A stretch of 64,000 bases of DNA, from contig NC_134034.1 of assembly GCF_964204645.1 (NCBI RefSeq), positions 11,217,414-11,281,413 of the forward strand. The letters are read 5' to 3'. This DNA comes from Tubulanus polymorphus (Eukaryota; Nemertea; Palaeonemertea; Tubulaniformes; Tubulanidae). The position numbers were made by a program, and so were the translations under genes. The notes beneath the pieces were generated by a model, which worked only from the letters and a program-made list of their open reading frames with translations, was not told the origin of the DNA and made no database searches. Shown here one piece after another: positions 30,963 to 43,924 of this stretch (position 1 is the stretch's first letter; each line of letters starts with the position of its first letter).

Positions 30963-31961
30963 TACACTACCATAACGCGATTCATTTGCGACTACACTAT
31001 AACAAACTCAAGACCAGTACCACCAGCATGTTGTGTAAAAGACAAGCACCCTTGAATTACTGTTCATCGGTGGAGACTATATAACGGCTCGGCGCGATAA
31101 CGAGAGCCCATAACCAGTTGAAAACGACCGTAAAAACTGGCGAACCTAATGCGTACCTAATCATAGCTATTGACCACCAATGAGAGTCACACAAATCAAA
31201 CGCCGTCTTTATTTATTTGGCGCCCGTTAATAAAAGATACACACACGCGTATCGGTCTAGACGTAATAGACTGCTGGTCATATAGAGCCATAGCGTTCAT
31301 AAACAAACATGTAATAATGCGTCGGTTAATGCGCCGAACATTCCTGTTCTTAACGGTTTTTTGGCTCGTAAATAAGGCCCTGATTGGACAGGTTTTTCTG
31401 GCCCGAGGGAAACGTAACAAGTAAACTAACCAGAAAGTTTCTCGACGCCTTGATAAATAACGCACATATTGCTTGATATTGCCGACAAGGAATGATATAG
31501 AATGCAACTATACAATAGTAATGGTCGATAAATGTTGAATGATTGAATTGAATTGACCGGCAACCAGTCTAGCCCCGATATGTTAACAAATCGTAGGCCT
31601 TTGAAATCGACAGTCGTTGGAGTCGTTACTAGCCGACCATAATCCGGTCGTACCAATCACAGCGCTTGTAACAAACCGTCAGTAGACTTTTGTTGGCTTT
31701 CCCGTTAAATTGACCAATCAGCGAACGTTTTACCGAACAAGGAAGTATTTCGCAAATCGATATATGCGCCTCATGCGCAACAGCACCAGTAATGAAATCA
31801 CGCTTCGTGAGGCCAGGGGGCTGGTGGAAGCGAGTTCGGGTGTGATACCGGACCCCTGGCAAGCGAGGATGATATAGTTGCGGAACTTGGTGGTCCAAAG
31901 CGCGGAATAGCGCCCCGCTCAAAGTTACATGTGGAGCTATTCGGGTACGCACAATTAGTTT

Positions 31962-32052
31962 TCCTACCGACAGACCGACAGACCGACGGACCGACGGACC
32001 GACAGAACGACGGACCGACAGACCGACAGAACGACAGACCGACAGACTGACA
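31962..32052. repeat. (ACCGACAG)n short tandem repeat
   Basis: Eight-base units, ACCGACAG or ACCGACGG, about 11 copies. Confidence 0.93.
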
Positions 32053-32440
32053 AACGGTAAGATTTAATCAGTCCAATATCGGCGGATTAATTTCAAATAC
32101 CGGACGCGATGACCGATGTGATAAGTCTCTTATCAACTTGGTTCCATGCGGTCATTTGCCCTGGCTTAAGTGGTGTATAACATATCAACTGTGGTCAGGG
32201 TCGACTCTTTCATTTTGTGACATTTTGATCGTTGAGTAATGGCGCGTCTGCGGTAAATACGACAATGGACAGCACTATATTACTGATGACCCTCGATACA
32301 TCACTACACTCTAACCCTCTGCGTAAATTACAAATCCGATTTCGCACGGTTCAACGGACAACTAAAGGCTTATCAGCGCGACGGAACTCGCCTCACAATC
32401 ACGGATAAGCTGCGGTTGTGTCATCTGGCACGAGCGGGGA

Positions 32441-33165
32441 GATGGGCGGCAGAGGGAGAGGGAAGAGATAGAGGAGATGGAGAGGGAGTGTTAGAGAGAG
32501 GGGAGAGATGGCAGAGGAAGGGGAGTAAAAGAGGTAGATGGAAGAGTGGAGTGAGGGAGGAAGAGAGAGGAGAGAGGGAGGGGTAGAGAGAGATGGGCGG
32601 CAGAGGGAGAGGGAAGAGATAGGGGAGATGGAGAGGGAGTGTTAGAGAGAGGGGAGAGATGGCAGAGGGAGGGGAGTAAAAGAGGTAGAGGGAAGAGTTG
32701 AGTGAGAGAGGAAGAGAGAGGAGAGAGGGAGGGGTAGAGAGAGATGGGCGGCAGAGGGAGAGGGAAGAGATAGAGGAGATGGAGAGAGAGTGTTAGAGAG
32801 AGGGGAGAGATGGCGGAGGAAGGGGAGTAAAAGAGGTAGAGGAAAGAGTGGAGTGAGGGAGGAAGAGAGAGGAGAGAGGGAGGGGTAGAGAGAGATGGGC
32901 GGCAGAGGGAGAGGGAAGAGATAGGGGAGATGGAGAGGGAGTGTTAGAGAGAGGGGAGAGATGGCAGAGGGAGGGGAGTAAAAGAGGTAGAGGGAAGAAT
33001 TGAGTGAGAGAGGAAGAGAGAGGAAAGAGAGAGAGGGGCAGAGAGAGAGAGAGAGAGGGTGATAAAGAGAGGGTGAGAGAGGAGTGAGATAAGATAGAGT
33101 GAGAGAAGAGAGAGGAGAGACAGAGTGAGTGAGAGGAGAGAGAGAGGAGAAATGGAGAGAGCGGT
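32441..33165. repeat. 151-bp purine-rich tandem repeat plus GA tail
   Basis: Unit starts (GATGGGCGGCAGAGGGAGAG) at 32441, 32592, 32743 and 32894, giving an exact 151-bp period, then a simple GA-rich tail. Almost no pyrimidines on +. The - strand open frame across it is an artefact. Confidence 0.95.
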
Positions 33166-33604
33166 CAGTCAATTTGTCAAAGTCGTACTTGCGTATCGTC
33201 GTTATCTATACTATAAAAAAGTCCAGACACGACAGGAGTCTGATAAATAATTCAATGTCAGGAAAACGTCATTAAAATGTCATTTTCTATATTTTGCCCC
33301 CACACTTCCCGGCGAGACCGAATCGTGCGTGCGGACAGATTTGTCAAATGATCCGATTTCGCACAATCGATTCAGAAAATAGATACGAAACGAAATGAGG
33401 ACTTCACGGATGTTCTTTTTTTTGGTTGTTTACGATGAAATATTATTGACGTTATGAAAGATTGAGAAGCGATCCTGTACGCGACGTATAAGTTTTTTTT
33501 TCGATGTCTTGTTCGCGGAACACGACGGATAATTGCACCGGCAAATATTAGATCGAGAACAACATCGTCGCATCCCAGAGGACTCCACAGTGGCGATAGA
33601 GGAT

Positions 33605-33890
33605 ACATAAATTACTTGTGGCAAGTGAGCATCAACAGGCGTCGCTTGTGTGCACTAGACCAACAGGATTCCATTTGTGGCAAATGGAGATCTACCAGGT
33701 GGCACTAGTTTGCAGTAGGGCATCGACGACTGCGGAAAAAGAGTATTCCACTTGTGGCAAGCGAGGATCCACCAGGTGTGCTAGTGCGCAGTACGACATC
33801 GACTAGTGCGGCCAAGGAGTTTCCACTTGTGGCAAGCGAGAAGCCGCCAGGTGTGCTAGTGTGCAGTAGGGCATTGATGCGCCACAAAGT
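33605..33890. repeat. Minisatellite CCACTTGTGGCAAGCGAGGA, 4 units
   Basis: Units of about 60-75 bp containing TTGTGGCAAGCGAG, CACCAGGTGTGCTAGTG and GCAGTAGGGCATCGA. Two degenerate units occur at about 49755-49840. Confidence 0.85.
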
Positions 33891-33904
33891 CGATTGAAAT
33901 CTAT

Positions 33905-34990
33905 CCTTCATTTGTTCAAATGCTATGATGAATGATGAATACGGATTGCCCCCATTATATGAACTGAGAAGATCAATCTGAGTTCATCAAAGTGACATGC
34001 ACCATTCACTATGTGATGAATTTCCATTGAAAATGAAGAAAAATTTGATCGAATTGGCCAATTGTTGTGCACGCCATCTGGCGGGATATCCGCTGGTGGC
34101 ACGGGTCTCACTACAAAACGACGGCTCTTATTACAAAACCAAAAATGGATAGAATATAATTGATATAGATGATGGCGCCTAACGTGTAGACGTTATGGGG
34201 ATTTTTTTTTAATCTTAAAATAGGGATTGTCCATGTTATTTATTTGGTTGGTAAATTTCGTTTGATTTTTTGATTGACGTAGGTCGTACAATCCGATCTT
34301 ATTCGCTCAGAAAACGACATACATCACCCGATTCATATCCTGTTTTCATTCTGCAGCAGACGAAGCCGTTTAACTATTAAAACAGACGGATGAGATCGTC
34401 GTTATTGGCAACATGCTCCTGCAAAATGATAATCTTTCATTGCGAAACCGCGCCCTTTAGTATGTGAACGGTAACTTCATGTAAAAAAAACATCACATGA
34501 CATTCATACAAAAACATGCGTTTATAAACACGTGATACGTGACGTTGACTAGACCGGTGGTGGTTATTACCAAGAGAAACTTATACGATATCCGTTCAAG
34601 CAACTATTATTTCAGGATATGTCGTTCAGTCCTGATGGGGCTTCTAAAACGACCCCCTACTGAACTATATCCGTCATTTTGAAATAAACTATGAAGGATT
34701 CCACCCGAAACGCAAGAAAAGGGACGAAGATAGTTGTTCAAATTGATGTTGTGGGTTTCTCTCGATGGAAAAAGTCTCAACTGTTTATATTTTCGAATAC
34801 GGTCTGAAGATGGTGGAAGATTTCCACCTGGAACGTACGAAAAAAAAAACAATAACAGTTGTTTAAATTGATATTGTGAGTTTATTACAATGATATTCAT
34901 CAGGACTGGAACTATTTACACTCGGTGGTTCCACACACTTCTCGGCTCAGGTTTCTTAGAAACATTTACCGATAATCTGGATATCCTAGA
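33905..34990. other. Gene-free stretch
   Basis: A degenerate duplication occurs within 34610-34900 (GGTGGAAGATTTCCACCTGG and ATTCCACCCGAAACG with shared AACTGTTTA-like flanks). No exon recognised. Confidence 0.4.
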
Positions 34991-34994
34991 TCCA

Positions 34995-36418
34995 GTATTG
35001 AAAGTGGTGAATCGAAACGTCACTACTCCCTTAGATTTTGAAAATGTCTCATAGAATTGAGTCTAAACGTCACTACTCCCTTAGATTTGAAAATGTCTCA
35101 TAGAATCGAGTCTAAACGTCACTACTCTCTTAGTTTTAAAAATGGCTCATAGAATTGAGTCTAAACGTCACTAATCTCTTAGTTTTAAAAATGGCTCATA
35201 GAATTGAGTCTAAACGTCACTACTCTCTTAGTTTTAAAAATGGCTCATAGAATTGAGTCTAAACGTCACAACTCTCTTAGTTTTGAAAATGTCTCATAGA
35301 ATTGAGTCTAAACGTCACTACTCCCTTAGATTTGAAAATGTCTCATAGAATCGAGTCTAAACGTCACTACTCTCTTAGTTTTAAAAATGGCTCATAGAAT
35401 TGAGTCTAAACGTCACTAATCTCTTAGTTTTAAAAATGGCTCATAGAATTGAGTCTAAACGTCACAACTCTCTTAGTTTTGAAAATGTCTCATAGAATTG
35501 AGTCTAAACGTCACTACTCCCTTAGATTTGAAAATGTCTCATAGAATCGAGTCTAAACGTCACTACTCTCTTAGTTTTAAAAATGGCTCATAGAATTGAG
35601 TCTAAACGTCACTAATCTCTTAGTTTTAAAAATGGCTCATAGAATTGAGTCTAAACGTCACAACTCTCTTAGTTTTGAAAATGTCTCATAGAATTGAGTC
35701 TAAACGTCACTACTCCCTTAGATTTGAAAATGTCTCATAGAATCGAGTCTAAACGTCACTACTCTCTTAGTTTTGAAAATGGCTCTTAGAATTGAGTCTA
35801 AACGTCACTACTCCCTTAGATTTGTAAATGGCTCATAGAATTGAGTCTAAACGTCACTACTCTCTAAGTTTTGAAAAAAGCTCATAGAATTGTGTCTAAA
35901 CGTCACTACTCTCTTAGTTTTAAAAATGGCTCATAAGAATTGAGTCTAAACGTCACTACTCTCTTAGTTTTGAAAAAAGCTCATAGAATTGAGTCTAAAG
36001 GTCACTACTCTCTTAGTTTTTGAAAATGTCTCATAGAATTGAGTCTAAACGTCACTACTCTCTTAGTTTTGAAAAAAGCTCATAGAATTCAGTCTAAACG
36101 TCACTACTCTCTAAGTTTTGAAAAAAGCTCATAGAATTGTGTCTAAACGTCACTACTCTCTTAGTTTTAAAAATGGCTCATAAGAATTGAGTCTAAACGT
36201 CACTACTCTCTTAGTTTTGAAAAAAGCTCATAGAATTGAGTCTAAAGGTCACTACTCTCTTAGTTTTTGAAAATGTCTCATAGAATTGAGTCTAAACGTC
36301 ACTACTGTCTTGGTTTTTGAAAATGGCTCATAGAATTAAGTCTAAACGTCACTACTCTCTTAGTTTTTAAAATGGCTCATAGAATTGATTCTAAACGTCA
36401 CTACTCTCTTAGTTTTCT
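34995..36418. repeat. 49-bp satellite, array 2 (about 29 copies)
   Basis: Same monomer and orientation as array 1, without the leader. Higher-order structure: the variant GAATCGAGTCT recurs near 35101, 35346, 35542 and 35738, at four- or five-monomer spacing. A second block with GAAAAAAGCTCATAG recurs near 35874 and 36117. Confidence 0.97.
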
Positions 36419-37199
36419 TCAAAATTGAATCACAGATAGTCACTGTGTCTATAGAAACCATCCTGGACCCCTTCAATATGGTTGTTTCTTTTCTCTTTTT
36501 AGCGTTTATTCAACAGCAACAGCAACAAACAGATTCACTCGAAAATCAATTGTAAAATGGAATGATTTGTCATTTCATCAATATAGCCGTTTAATATCGC
36601 GACCGTTTATGATGAGAAAATCGAATCGCACGGTAAGTAATGACGTCATTTTCGCGTGCGTTTGACGCTTGAGGCGAGTGTACCGCAAACGTAACGTCGT
36701 GACGTAAACTACACCGTAAAAAGTAACCGGCGTTGATACGATCGAAACAATATATAGTAACACGTAACGATTACGATCGAACGAGAGGATTATCGAAACG
36801 ACGAACGCACGCGACGCGAATTAACGTGATGTGCGGAATACATCGAAATGTTGACTTCGTCGGCGACGCCTGGAAAATCTAGGGTGCAAATAAATTCATT
36901 AGTTTATATATGAAATACGTCATATAGATTCGCTGACGAATCTCGGTGCAAGAAACGCGGCTGGATTCTTGTTTCGGTACCGCGCGCGCCCGTCAGAATT
37001 TTAGGCGCCGTGTTCTCGTTCGCGGCCAGTGATCAGTGTTCAGAGATTGTCGATTTGCATTTCGAACGTAAATTAGCGCCCCGTGTGCTAACGACGCGCG
37101 CGCGCTGTTTCGATAAGTTACAATTTCCTGCGTGAAGCGAAATCGAGAAATAGCATTTAGACATCGACGACGGCATCGCTCGACAGGCTCCACAGTCGG

Positions 37200-37484
37200 T
37201 TAGGTGTCGCTGAGTGCGGATACGCGAGCGTATGCGTTGTAACCGGGTCAGCGGGTAACGATAGCTGTCATCGATTAGGATAAAAACTTGTTGGTTTAAT
37301 TAGTAATTAATTGTTAATTAGGAAAATTCTGTTTAAAGTGGATTTCATCGGCTGCCTATGACAATAGAAGATACTTTGATTGAAGATACTTCGTAACAGC
37401 GCCAGTTGCGGCTCCATAATTTCATCAGTTTCGGTTGCGAAGCTTCAACGGAAAGATAAGATGGTATCTGTTATCAGAAGTAAG
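37200..37484 (+). CDS. Candidate first exon with short coding start
   Basis: A CpG-rich region (36780-37250) leads to ATG at 37461 and eight codons (MVSVIRSK), then donor AAG|GTAAGT at 37484/37485. The coding part is phase 0 and would join in frame to the exon at 59058 across about 21.6 kb. No TATA box was seen. The transcript is inferred; the start and donor are seen. It could equally be a 5'UTR exon of another gene. Confidence 0.42.
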
Positions 37485-37734
37485 GTAAGTCTACTTATCG
37501 TTTTCTATTTCTTATCGCTTCGAAACTTTTATTCTCGCGAATGAAATGGTCTCATGATAATATGATTTCTGGATGATGAAATTTATCAGAAATTTGTCAG
37601 AACTGAAGGTCAATAGAACAAGCAATAAAAATAAAAACAACTAGGGGTATCGTCGAAACTCCAAAATTCTAAACAGTTAATTAAGAGTGATTAGATATCA
37701 CGTAACTAGGATGGAGATAGTTTAGTTTAGGAAA

Positions 37735-38120
37735 TTGGCTCATAGAATTGAGTCTAAACGTCACGACTCTCATAGTTTTAAAGATGGCTCATAGAATTGA
37801 GTCTAAACGTCACTACTCTCTTAGTTTTGAAAATGACTCGTAGAATTGAGTCTAAACGTCACTACTCTCTTAGTTTTGAAAATGACTCGTAGAATTGAGT
37901 CTAAACGTCACTACTCTCTTAGTTTTGAAAATGGCTCATAAGAATTGAGTCTAAACGTCACTACTCTCTTAGTTTTAAAGATGGCTCATAGAATTGAGTA
38001 TAAACGTCACTACTCTCTTAGTTTTAAAGATGGCTCATAGTATTGAGTCTAAACGTCACTACTCTCTTAGTTTTGAAAATGGCTCATAAGAATTGAGTCT
38101 AAACGTCACTACTCTCTTGC
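37735..38120. repeat. 49-bp satellite, array 3 (about 8 copies)
   Basis: Same monomer and orientation. It starts about 250 bp after the donor at 37484, so it would lie in the first intron of that candidate gene. Confidence 0.96.
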
Positions 38121-38634
38121 TGCTTCTTCGAACGTAACAGGGTGAGTGATGTCACAACAGAGCTACAGGGCCGCCGGGTTAGAATTAACTACGTATTGAA
38201 ATTAAACGGTTTCAGTTTATTTGATGTTGAAGATCGCGCATTAGACACTTCAATTAAATCGAACATTGAAATGGGGACGACTCGGCGGCACGGGCGAGCT
38301 TTCAAAAAAAACCTCGTCGGATTCGTTTCCCTTTCACGCCTGTGCGGACTCGACGAGCGATTCGGCGGAAAATTGGAATTACCAGCGGACAGGAAATCAA
38401 GCAGAAACACACACCGTTACTAAATGATGTTAGATTTCATACGTTATAAACGGCTCATTTCACGCGTTATGAATCGATATGAGACCTGCGACATAAGAGA
38501 TAAGATATAAGACAAGTTCAAGTTAGTTCACCTATTACATGATGATGCTATTCTTCTTCGACACATAATTTCGATGCGACATAAGACTTGAGATCAGTAC
38601 AGCTTATTTTTACTTCACAAGTTTTTTATATAGT

Positions 38635-38945
38635 GCTATTTTGACGCCGTAAAAACCGTTACAATAATGTTTATTTTTATTGATATCTAGTACGCGTAAG
38701 TGCATCGGGTTCTACGTAAGTCGATGTGCACTACGTCATCAATACTTGCGTTTTAAAATAACGATAATTATATACAAAAGTGAATTTTGCAGTTTAATTT
38801 GTACGTAGTTGAATAGCCTATATTTCATAACCCTCACTTAATATTTGATGACTTTCGATAATCATTTTGAGAGGATGTGCACTACGTCATCAAGACATGA
38901 AACTAGACTGGTTGCCGGTCGATTCAATTCAATCATCGATGTATT
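38635..38945. mobile_element. Dispersed element, GTGCACTACGTCATCAA type (forward)
   Basis: Begins TTTTGACGCCGTAAAAACCG, carries GATGTGCACTACGTCATCAA twice (about 38728 and 38874), and ends in ACTGGTTGCCGGTCGATTCA. An opposite-strand relative lies at 40735-40930, and short ends occur at 31545 and 48010. Confidence 0.65.
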
Positions 38946-38959
38946 CAAATCCAAAATGA

Positions 38960-40730
38960 CTTCATTGATCTCTAATATTATATAATTTACATCAGATCAT
39001 TTATTGTCGACAATTCGAAACAATATCTGTGTTATTTTTCAAGGCGTCGATGAAATTTCATGTTAGTTTTCATAGGCCAACTTATAACCATTAGATGTGC
39101 GATATAAGATCTAAGATCTAAGAAGACATAAGATATAAGACTTAAGATCAGACCATTTTATTGTAACGGGGCGCTATTTTCTCGATAACGGCTCATTCGA
39201 TTTGCAATATATCGACATAAGCATCTTCTCGAGACACGAGAATTTCCATATTCAGTATCATTCCGTCACGTCAAAGTTTGGCGGTGCTAACTGTATCCCA
39301 CAGTTTGTCTTTGATTCAAGTTCCTAATCAAGAGGAAAACGCAGGAAATATTTTCAATTCTAAATGGTGAAATTTCTGTCGGGATCAGTTTCTACTCGTT
39401 TCTAGTGTCCCAACAACAAAATCTATAGTTCACTAGGGATATTGTGACTGACAGCCGAAATATCGAACAGCGTGACAAGACTTTAAGCGACACCAAGTTT
39501 AATTCGTCAAAATACGTCTAAAGTATCCAAGATTCAATTTTCTAATCTAGAAATCTAGAAAGTATGTAGATTAAAAATCGATTTATTGAAATGCGGAAAT
39601 TTCTGGAATACTCTCGGGATAGTTTCATTTTGTTCCTAGTATCCCGACAAACCCTCATGGATAACGGCATAGTGACAGTTATCCACCGGGATACTGGCAA
39701 AATCGGATCCCGATATTAAAGAGAAAAAATACACGACTGAGAAATGATGCCGAGCTTAGATCACGAAATTCAGTCTTGAGATGATTCTGTGGGCTTGTAT
39801 ATTTCGATAGATTTCACGCCTTGTTTCACCATACTAAAGCCTCAATTGTTAAAGAATTGGACGAAAGAATACCGGCGATACCAGGAATTCGGGGCCAGCT
39901 AATTTTCGCCGAGCGTTTATATCGTCGGTAAAAAGCAATTTTCAAGATTTCAGAGAATTGATTGAGCCCCCTTCTGGTTGCCGTGATTTCCGCGTGTCCC
40001 CGAGGATTTAAGAGGATTTACACAAAATGACATCTCGAAGGCGGTAAAAATCCTCTTTTGTCTCCGGCACTGTTTGACTACCGTAATCCTTAATAGAACC
40101 GCCGTTCGATCGAATTGCAAGCTACTGTACCTCGAGTCCTGGCCTGATCGGTGTCTCATTTCGCGATTGGAAGTCGTGGAAATGGTGTTGGAACATAACA
40201 TGGATAAAAGACACAATATCGTTCAATATTCGTTAATTTGAATTGAATTTATTTCGGTCTGTCACGTGACACTTCGCGTAAATGTTTCTGGCAACTCGTC
40301 TTCGGAATCTGAAATCGTTGAAAACTGAATTCAGCGCCGTTTAGAAATCGACGCGCGCCTCGGGTATTTCAAACTGTAATCGAGTTATCATAATTACTAG
40401 AGTCCTGACTGAACGCAGCTGAAACGGCACCTGAACGAATGATACAGCACCGGAGAATGATCGAACGATTTCCGGCATTTCACGACCTTCCGCCTGAAAA
40501 CAGCGTGATCGAGAACCACCCGCCCCCTGCGCGAGAGCCAACCGCTCCCCGGTGACTCTCTCTGACAACAAGAGCATTGTTCCAATATATCGTTCTTAAA
40601 ATCAGTTCGTTTTCGATGAGTAAGGCTGAGTCAGAGTCGAATAAAATCGGAGAACGCCGTGGAATAAGAAAACTAACTTGAAATCTTATTGACGCCTTGA
40701 AAACGAAACATATGGATTTGAATATATCGA
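38960..40730. other. Gene-free stretch
   Basis: Short imperfect runs such as AAGATCTAAGATCTAAGA near 39110. No convincing exon on either strand. Confidence 0.4.
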
Positions 40731-40734
40731 TAAT

Positions 40735-40930
40735 TGAATTGAATTGACCGGCAACCAGTCCAGCCAAAATTTGATGACGTAGTGCACATCCTCTCAAAAA
40801 TGAATTAAGGGTTATGAAATATATTCAATCACAAAATAAACGCCAAAATTCAAATTGTTATTTTGTTAACGCCAATATCGATGACGTGGTGCACATCGAC
40901 TCACACACAACATACTAGGTATCGATCGAA
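40735..40930. mobile_element. Dispersed element, opposite orientation of 38635-38945
   Basis: Reads GAATTGACCGGCAACCAGTC, TTGATGACGTAGTGCACATC and later GATGACGTGGTGCACATCGA, the complement of the 38.7-38.9 kb element in the same order. Together they form a long inverted repeat about 1.8 kb apart. Confidence 0.65.
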
Positions 40931-40934
40931 CATT

Positions 40935-42335
40935 TTTAACGGTTTTTAAGGCGCCAAAAGAAAGAATGAACCATAAAGAACCAATAGATCTTATGATAAC
41001 AGATGGCATTTATCGATTTAATAAACCTTCCGTGAAACTGCGGGGGACCCGCAAAATAAAAATAAGTCATTATTGAGGCCTACAATTTTTCACTCCATTT
41101 CAAAATCTTTTTAAAACGAATCTGGAAAAAGTAATCGGATTTGGATTCGCCATTGCCAGACGCAGTTTCGACAAATACAGCTGAGGTAAACATCCGTGGG
41201 CCGTAATCAGTTGCCGCAGTTTTCGAGGACAGAGAGACTGTTTCTAGCAGCCAGAAGACTAGTCCATTATAGCATCGGCTTCTGGCTGAGCTGCGCGTCA
41301 TTATCGAGAGATTGAATGCCAGATAAACTAATCGAGACACTGGTTAATTATTCAGTACCGCAGACTTAGTACTTAACACCACTCACTGTCACGAGGTCCA
41401 CGTGGTGTCCGAATGGCGGCGGCAGAATCAAACAGTCGTCACCGCGGATACTGTCAGTGGCGGATTTAGGAGGGGGGGGGGTGACACAGGGGGTCTGTGT
41501 GAAAAGAAAACCACACCTCTAGGCCCCTAAGTATGGTACATCCGCCGTCAGATCTCCGTCGCTCTACGGCCCTTGTGTTCCCACCCAGACAGACAGACTT
41601 GAGTATCCAAATTTGCGTGACTTTTAAGTCACAATATTTAAAGTATCGAAAAAATGATGTTCGTGTTTTTGTCTGTGATATCGTGGTGGAACCTGCGATT
41701 TGCTGTTTTGCACGACCCCGACCTCAATCAAGCCGGTGTAGTCACGAACCAGTCGTGCGCGCGTAGTTAGCTATACCACTGCAACACCACGTGATCGGTC
41801 ATTTTACCGATATGGCGCGTCACATCCGTGCGCGCGCGTAGATATCTATATGCGGCCACTTTCATCATTCTGACCAGCAATTTTGACCGAAGTGCTTACT
41901 GTACGTAGTTGCTCGAGATCGGCGTCTGATTAAGATTGCTGTTGTCATGCACGCTACCAGTCCCCTACTCTCTCACGCCACTCTCTACCAAATTGATATC
42001 TGGCAGCGTGACGGGCATACTTCCTCGGTCATCGAGGTTATTACGACCAACAAAACCGAATCATTTCGACCGCCATCTTAAACACACATGTATATATCGT
42101 ATCTCATTATGGCCTACTTGATGCAAACTCATAGTTATCTTGTGTCGGTGACATTTGACGATTCTGCGAATCAGCAAGGAACGTTGCGAAGATGTTTTTC
42201 CGAGGATCGCAAATATATTAACATATCTGGTGTGAAAATAAGCTAATCAATGATTCATATCATTTCTGAATGGGGTGTATATGGAATATGGTAGGTTTTC
42301 ATATACAAACAGTATACGTTGAAGAAAAACGTTTC
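40935..42335. other. Gene-free stretch
   Basis: 41453-41525 has a GTGGCGGATTTAGGAGGGG start typical of decayed DNA-transposon ends. No exon recognised. Confidence 0.4.
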
Positions 42336-42344
42336 GACTCTTCG

Positions 42345-43920
42345 ATAGAATTGAGTCTAAACGTCACTTAGTTTTTGTAAATGTCTCATAGAATTGAGTC
42401 TAAACGTCACTACCCTCTTAGTTCTGAAAATGGCTCAGATTAATTGAGCCTAAACGTCATTACTCTCTTAGTTTTGAGAACGGCTCATAGAATTGAGTCT
42501 AAACATCACTACTGTCTCAGTTTTAAAAATGGCTCATAGAATTGAGTCTAAACGTCACGACTCTCTAAGTTTTTGAGAACGGCTCATAGAATTGAGTCTA
42601 AACGTCACTACTCTCTTAGTTTTGAAAATGGCTCATAGAATTGAGTCTAAACATCACTACTGTCTTAGTTTTAAAAATGGCTCATAGAATTGAGTCTAAA
42701 CGTCACGACTCTCTAAGTTTTTGAGAACGGCTCATAGAATTGAGTCTAAACGTCACTACTCTCTAAGTTTTGAAAATGGCTCATAGAATTGAGTCTAAAC
42801 ATCACTACTGTCTCAGTTTTAAAAATGGCTCATAGAATTGAGTCTAAACGTCACGACTCTCTAAGTTTTTGAGAACGGCTCATAGAATTGAGTCTAAACG
42901 TCACTACTCTCTTAGTTTTTGAAAAAGGCTCATAGAATTGAGTCTAAACGTCACGACTCTCTAAGTTTTTGAGAACCGTTCATAGAATTGAGTCTAAACG
43001 TCACAACTCTCTTAGTTTTGAGAACGGCTCATAGTATTGAGTCTAAACGTCACAACTCTCTTTGTTTTGAAAATGGCTCATAGAATTGAGTCTAAACGTC
43101 ACAACTCTCTTTGTTTTAAAAATGGCTCATAGAATTGAGTCTAAACGTCACGACTCTCTAAGTTTTTGAGAACGGCTCATAGAATTGAGTCTAAACGTCA
43201 CTACTCTCTTAGTTTTGAAAATGGCTCATAGAATTGAGTCTAAACGTCACTTAGTTTTTGTTAATGTCTCATAGAATTGAGTCTAAACGTCACTACCCTC
43301 TTAGTTTTGAAAATGGCTCAGATTAATTGAGCCTAAACGTCACTACTCTCTTAGTTTTGAGAACGGCTCATAGAATTGAGTCTAAACATCACTACTGTCT
43401 CAGTTTTAAAAATGGCTCATAGAATTGAGTCTAAACGTCACGACTCTCTAAGTTTTTGAGAACGGCTCATAGAATTGAGTCTAAACGTCACTACTCTCTA
43501 AGTTTTGAAAACGGCTCATAGAATTGAGTCTAAACGCCACTACTCTCTTAGTTTTGAAAATAGCTCATAGAATTGAGTCTAAACGTCACTACTCTCTTAG
43601 TTTTGAGAACGGCTCATAGAATTGAGTCTAAACGTCACTACTCTCTTAGTTTTGAAAATAGCTCATAGAATTGAGTCTAAACGTCACTACTCTCTTAGTT
43701 TTGAGAACGGCTCATAGAATTGAGTCTAAACGTCACTACTCTCTTAGTTTTGAGAACGGCTCATAGAATTGAGTCTAAACGTCACAACTCTCTTTGTTTT
43801 GAAAATGGCTCATAGAATTGAGTCTAAACGTCACAACTCTCTTTGTTTTGAAAATGTCTCATAGAATTGAGTCTAAACGTCACTACTCTCTAAGTTTTGA
43901 AAATGGCTCAGAATTGAGCC
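42345..43920. repeat. 49-bp satellite, array 4 (about 32 copies)
   Basis: The largest array, same orientation. A block with the rare variant GATTAATTGAGCCTAAACG near 42440 recurs near 43323, showing an internal duplication of about 880 bp. Confidence 0.97.
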
Positions 43921-43924
43921 ACTA

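Noticed and set aside
32642-33172. Ser/Leu/Pro-rich 176-codon - strand frame
   Set aside because: Purine-rich 151-bp tandem repeat read in antisense.
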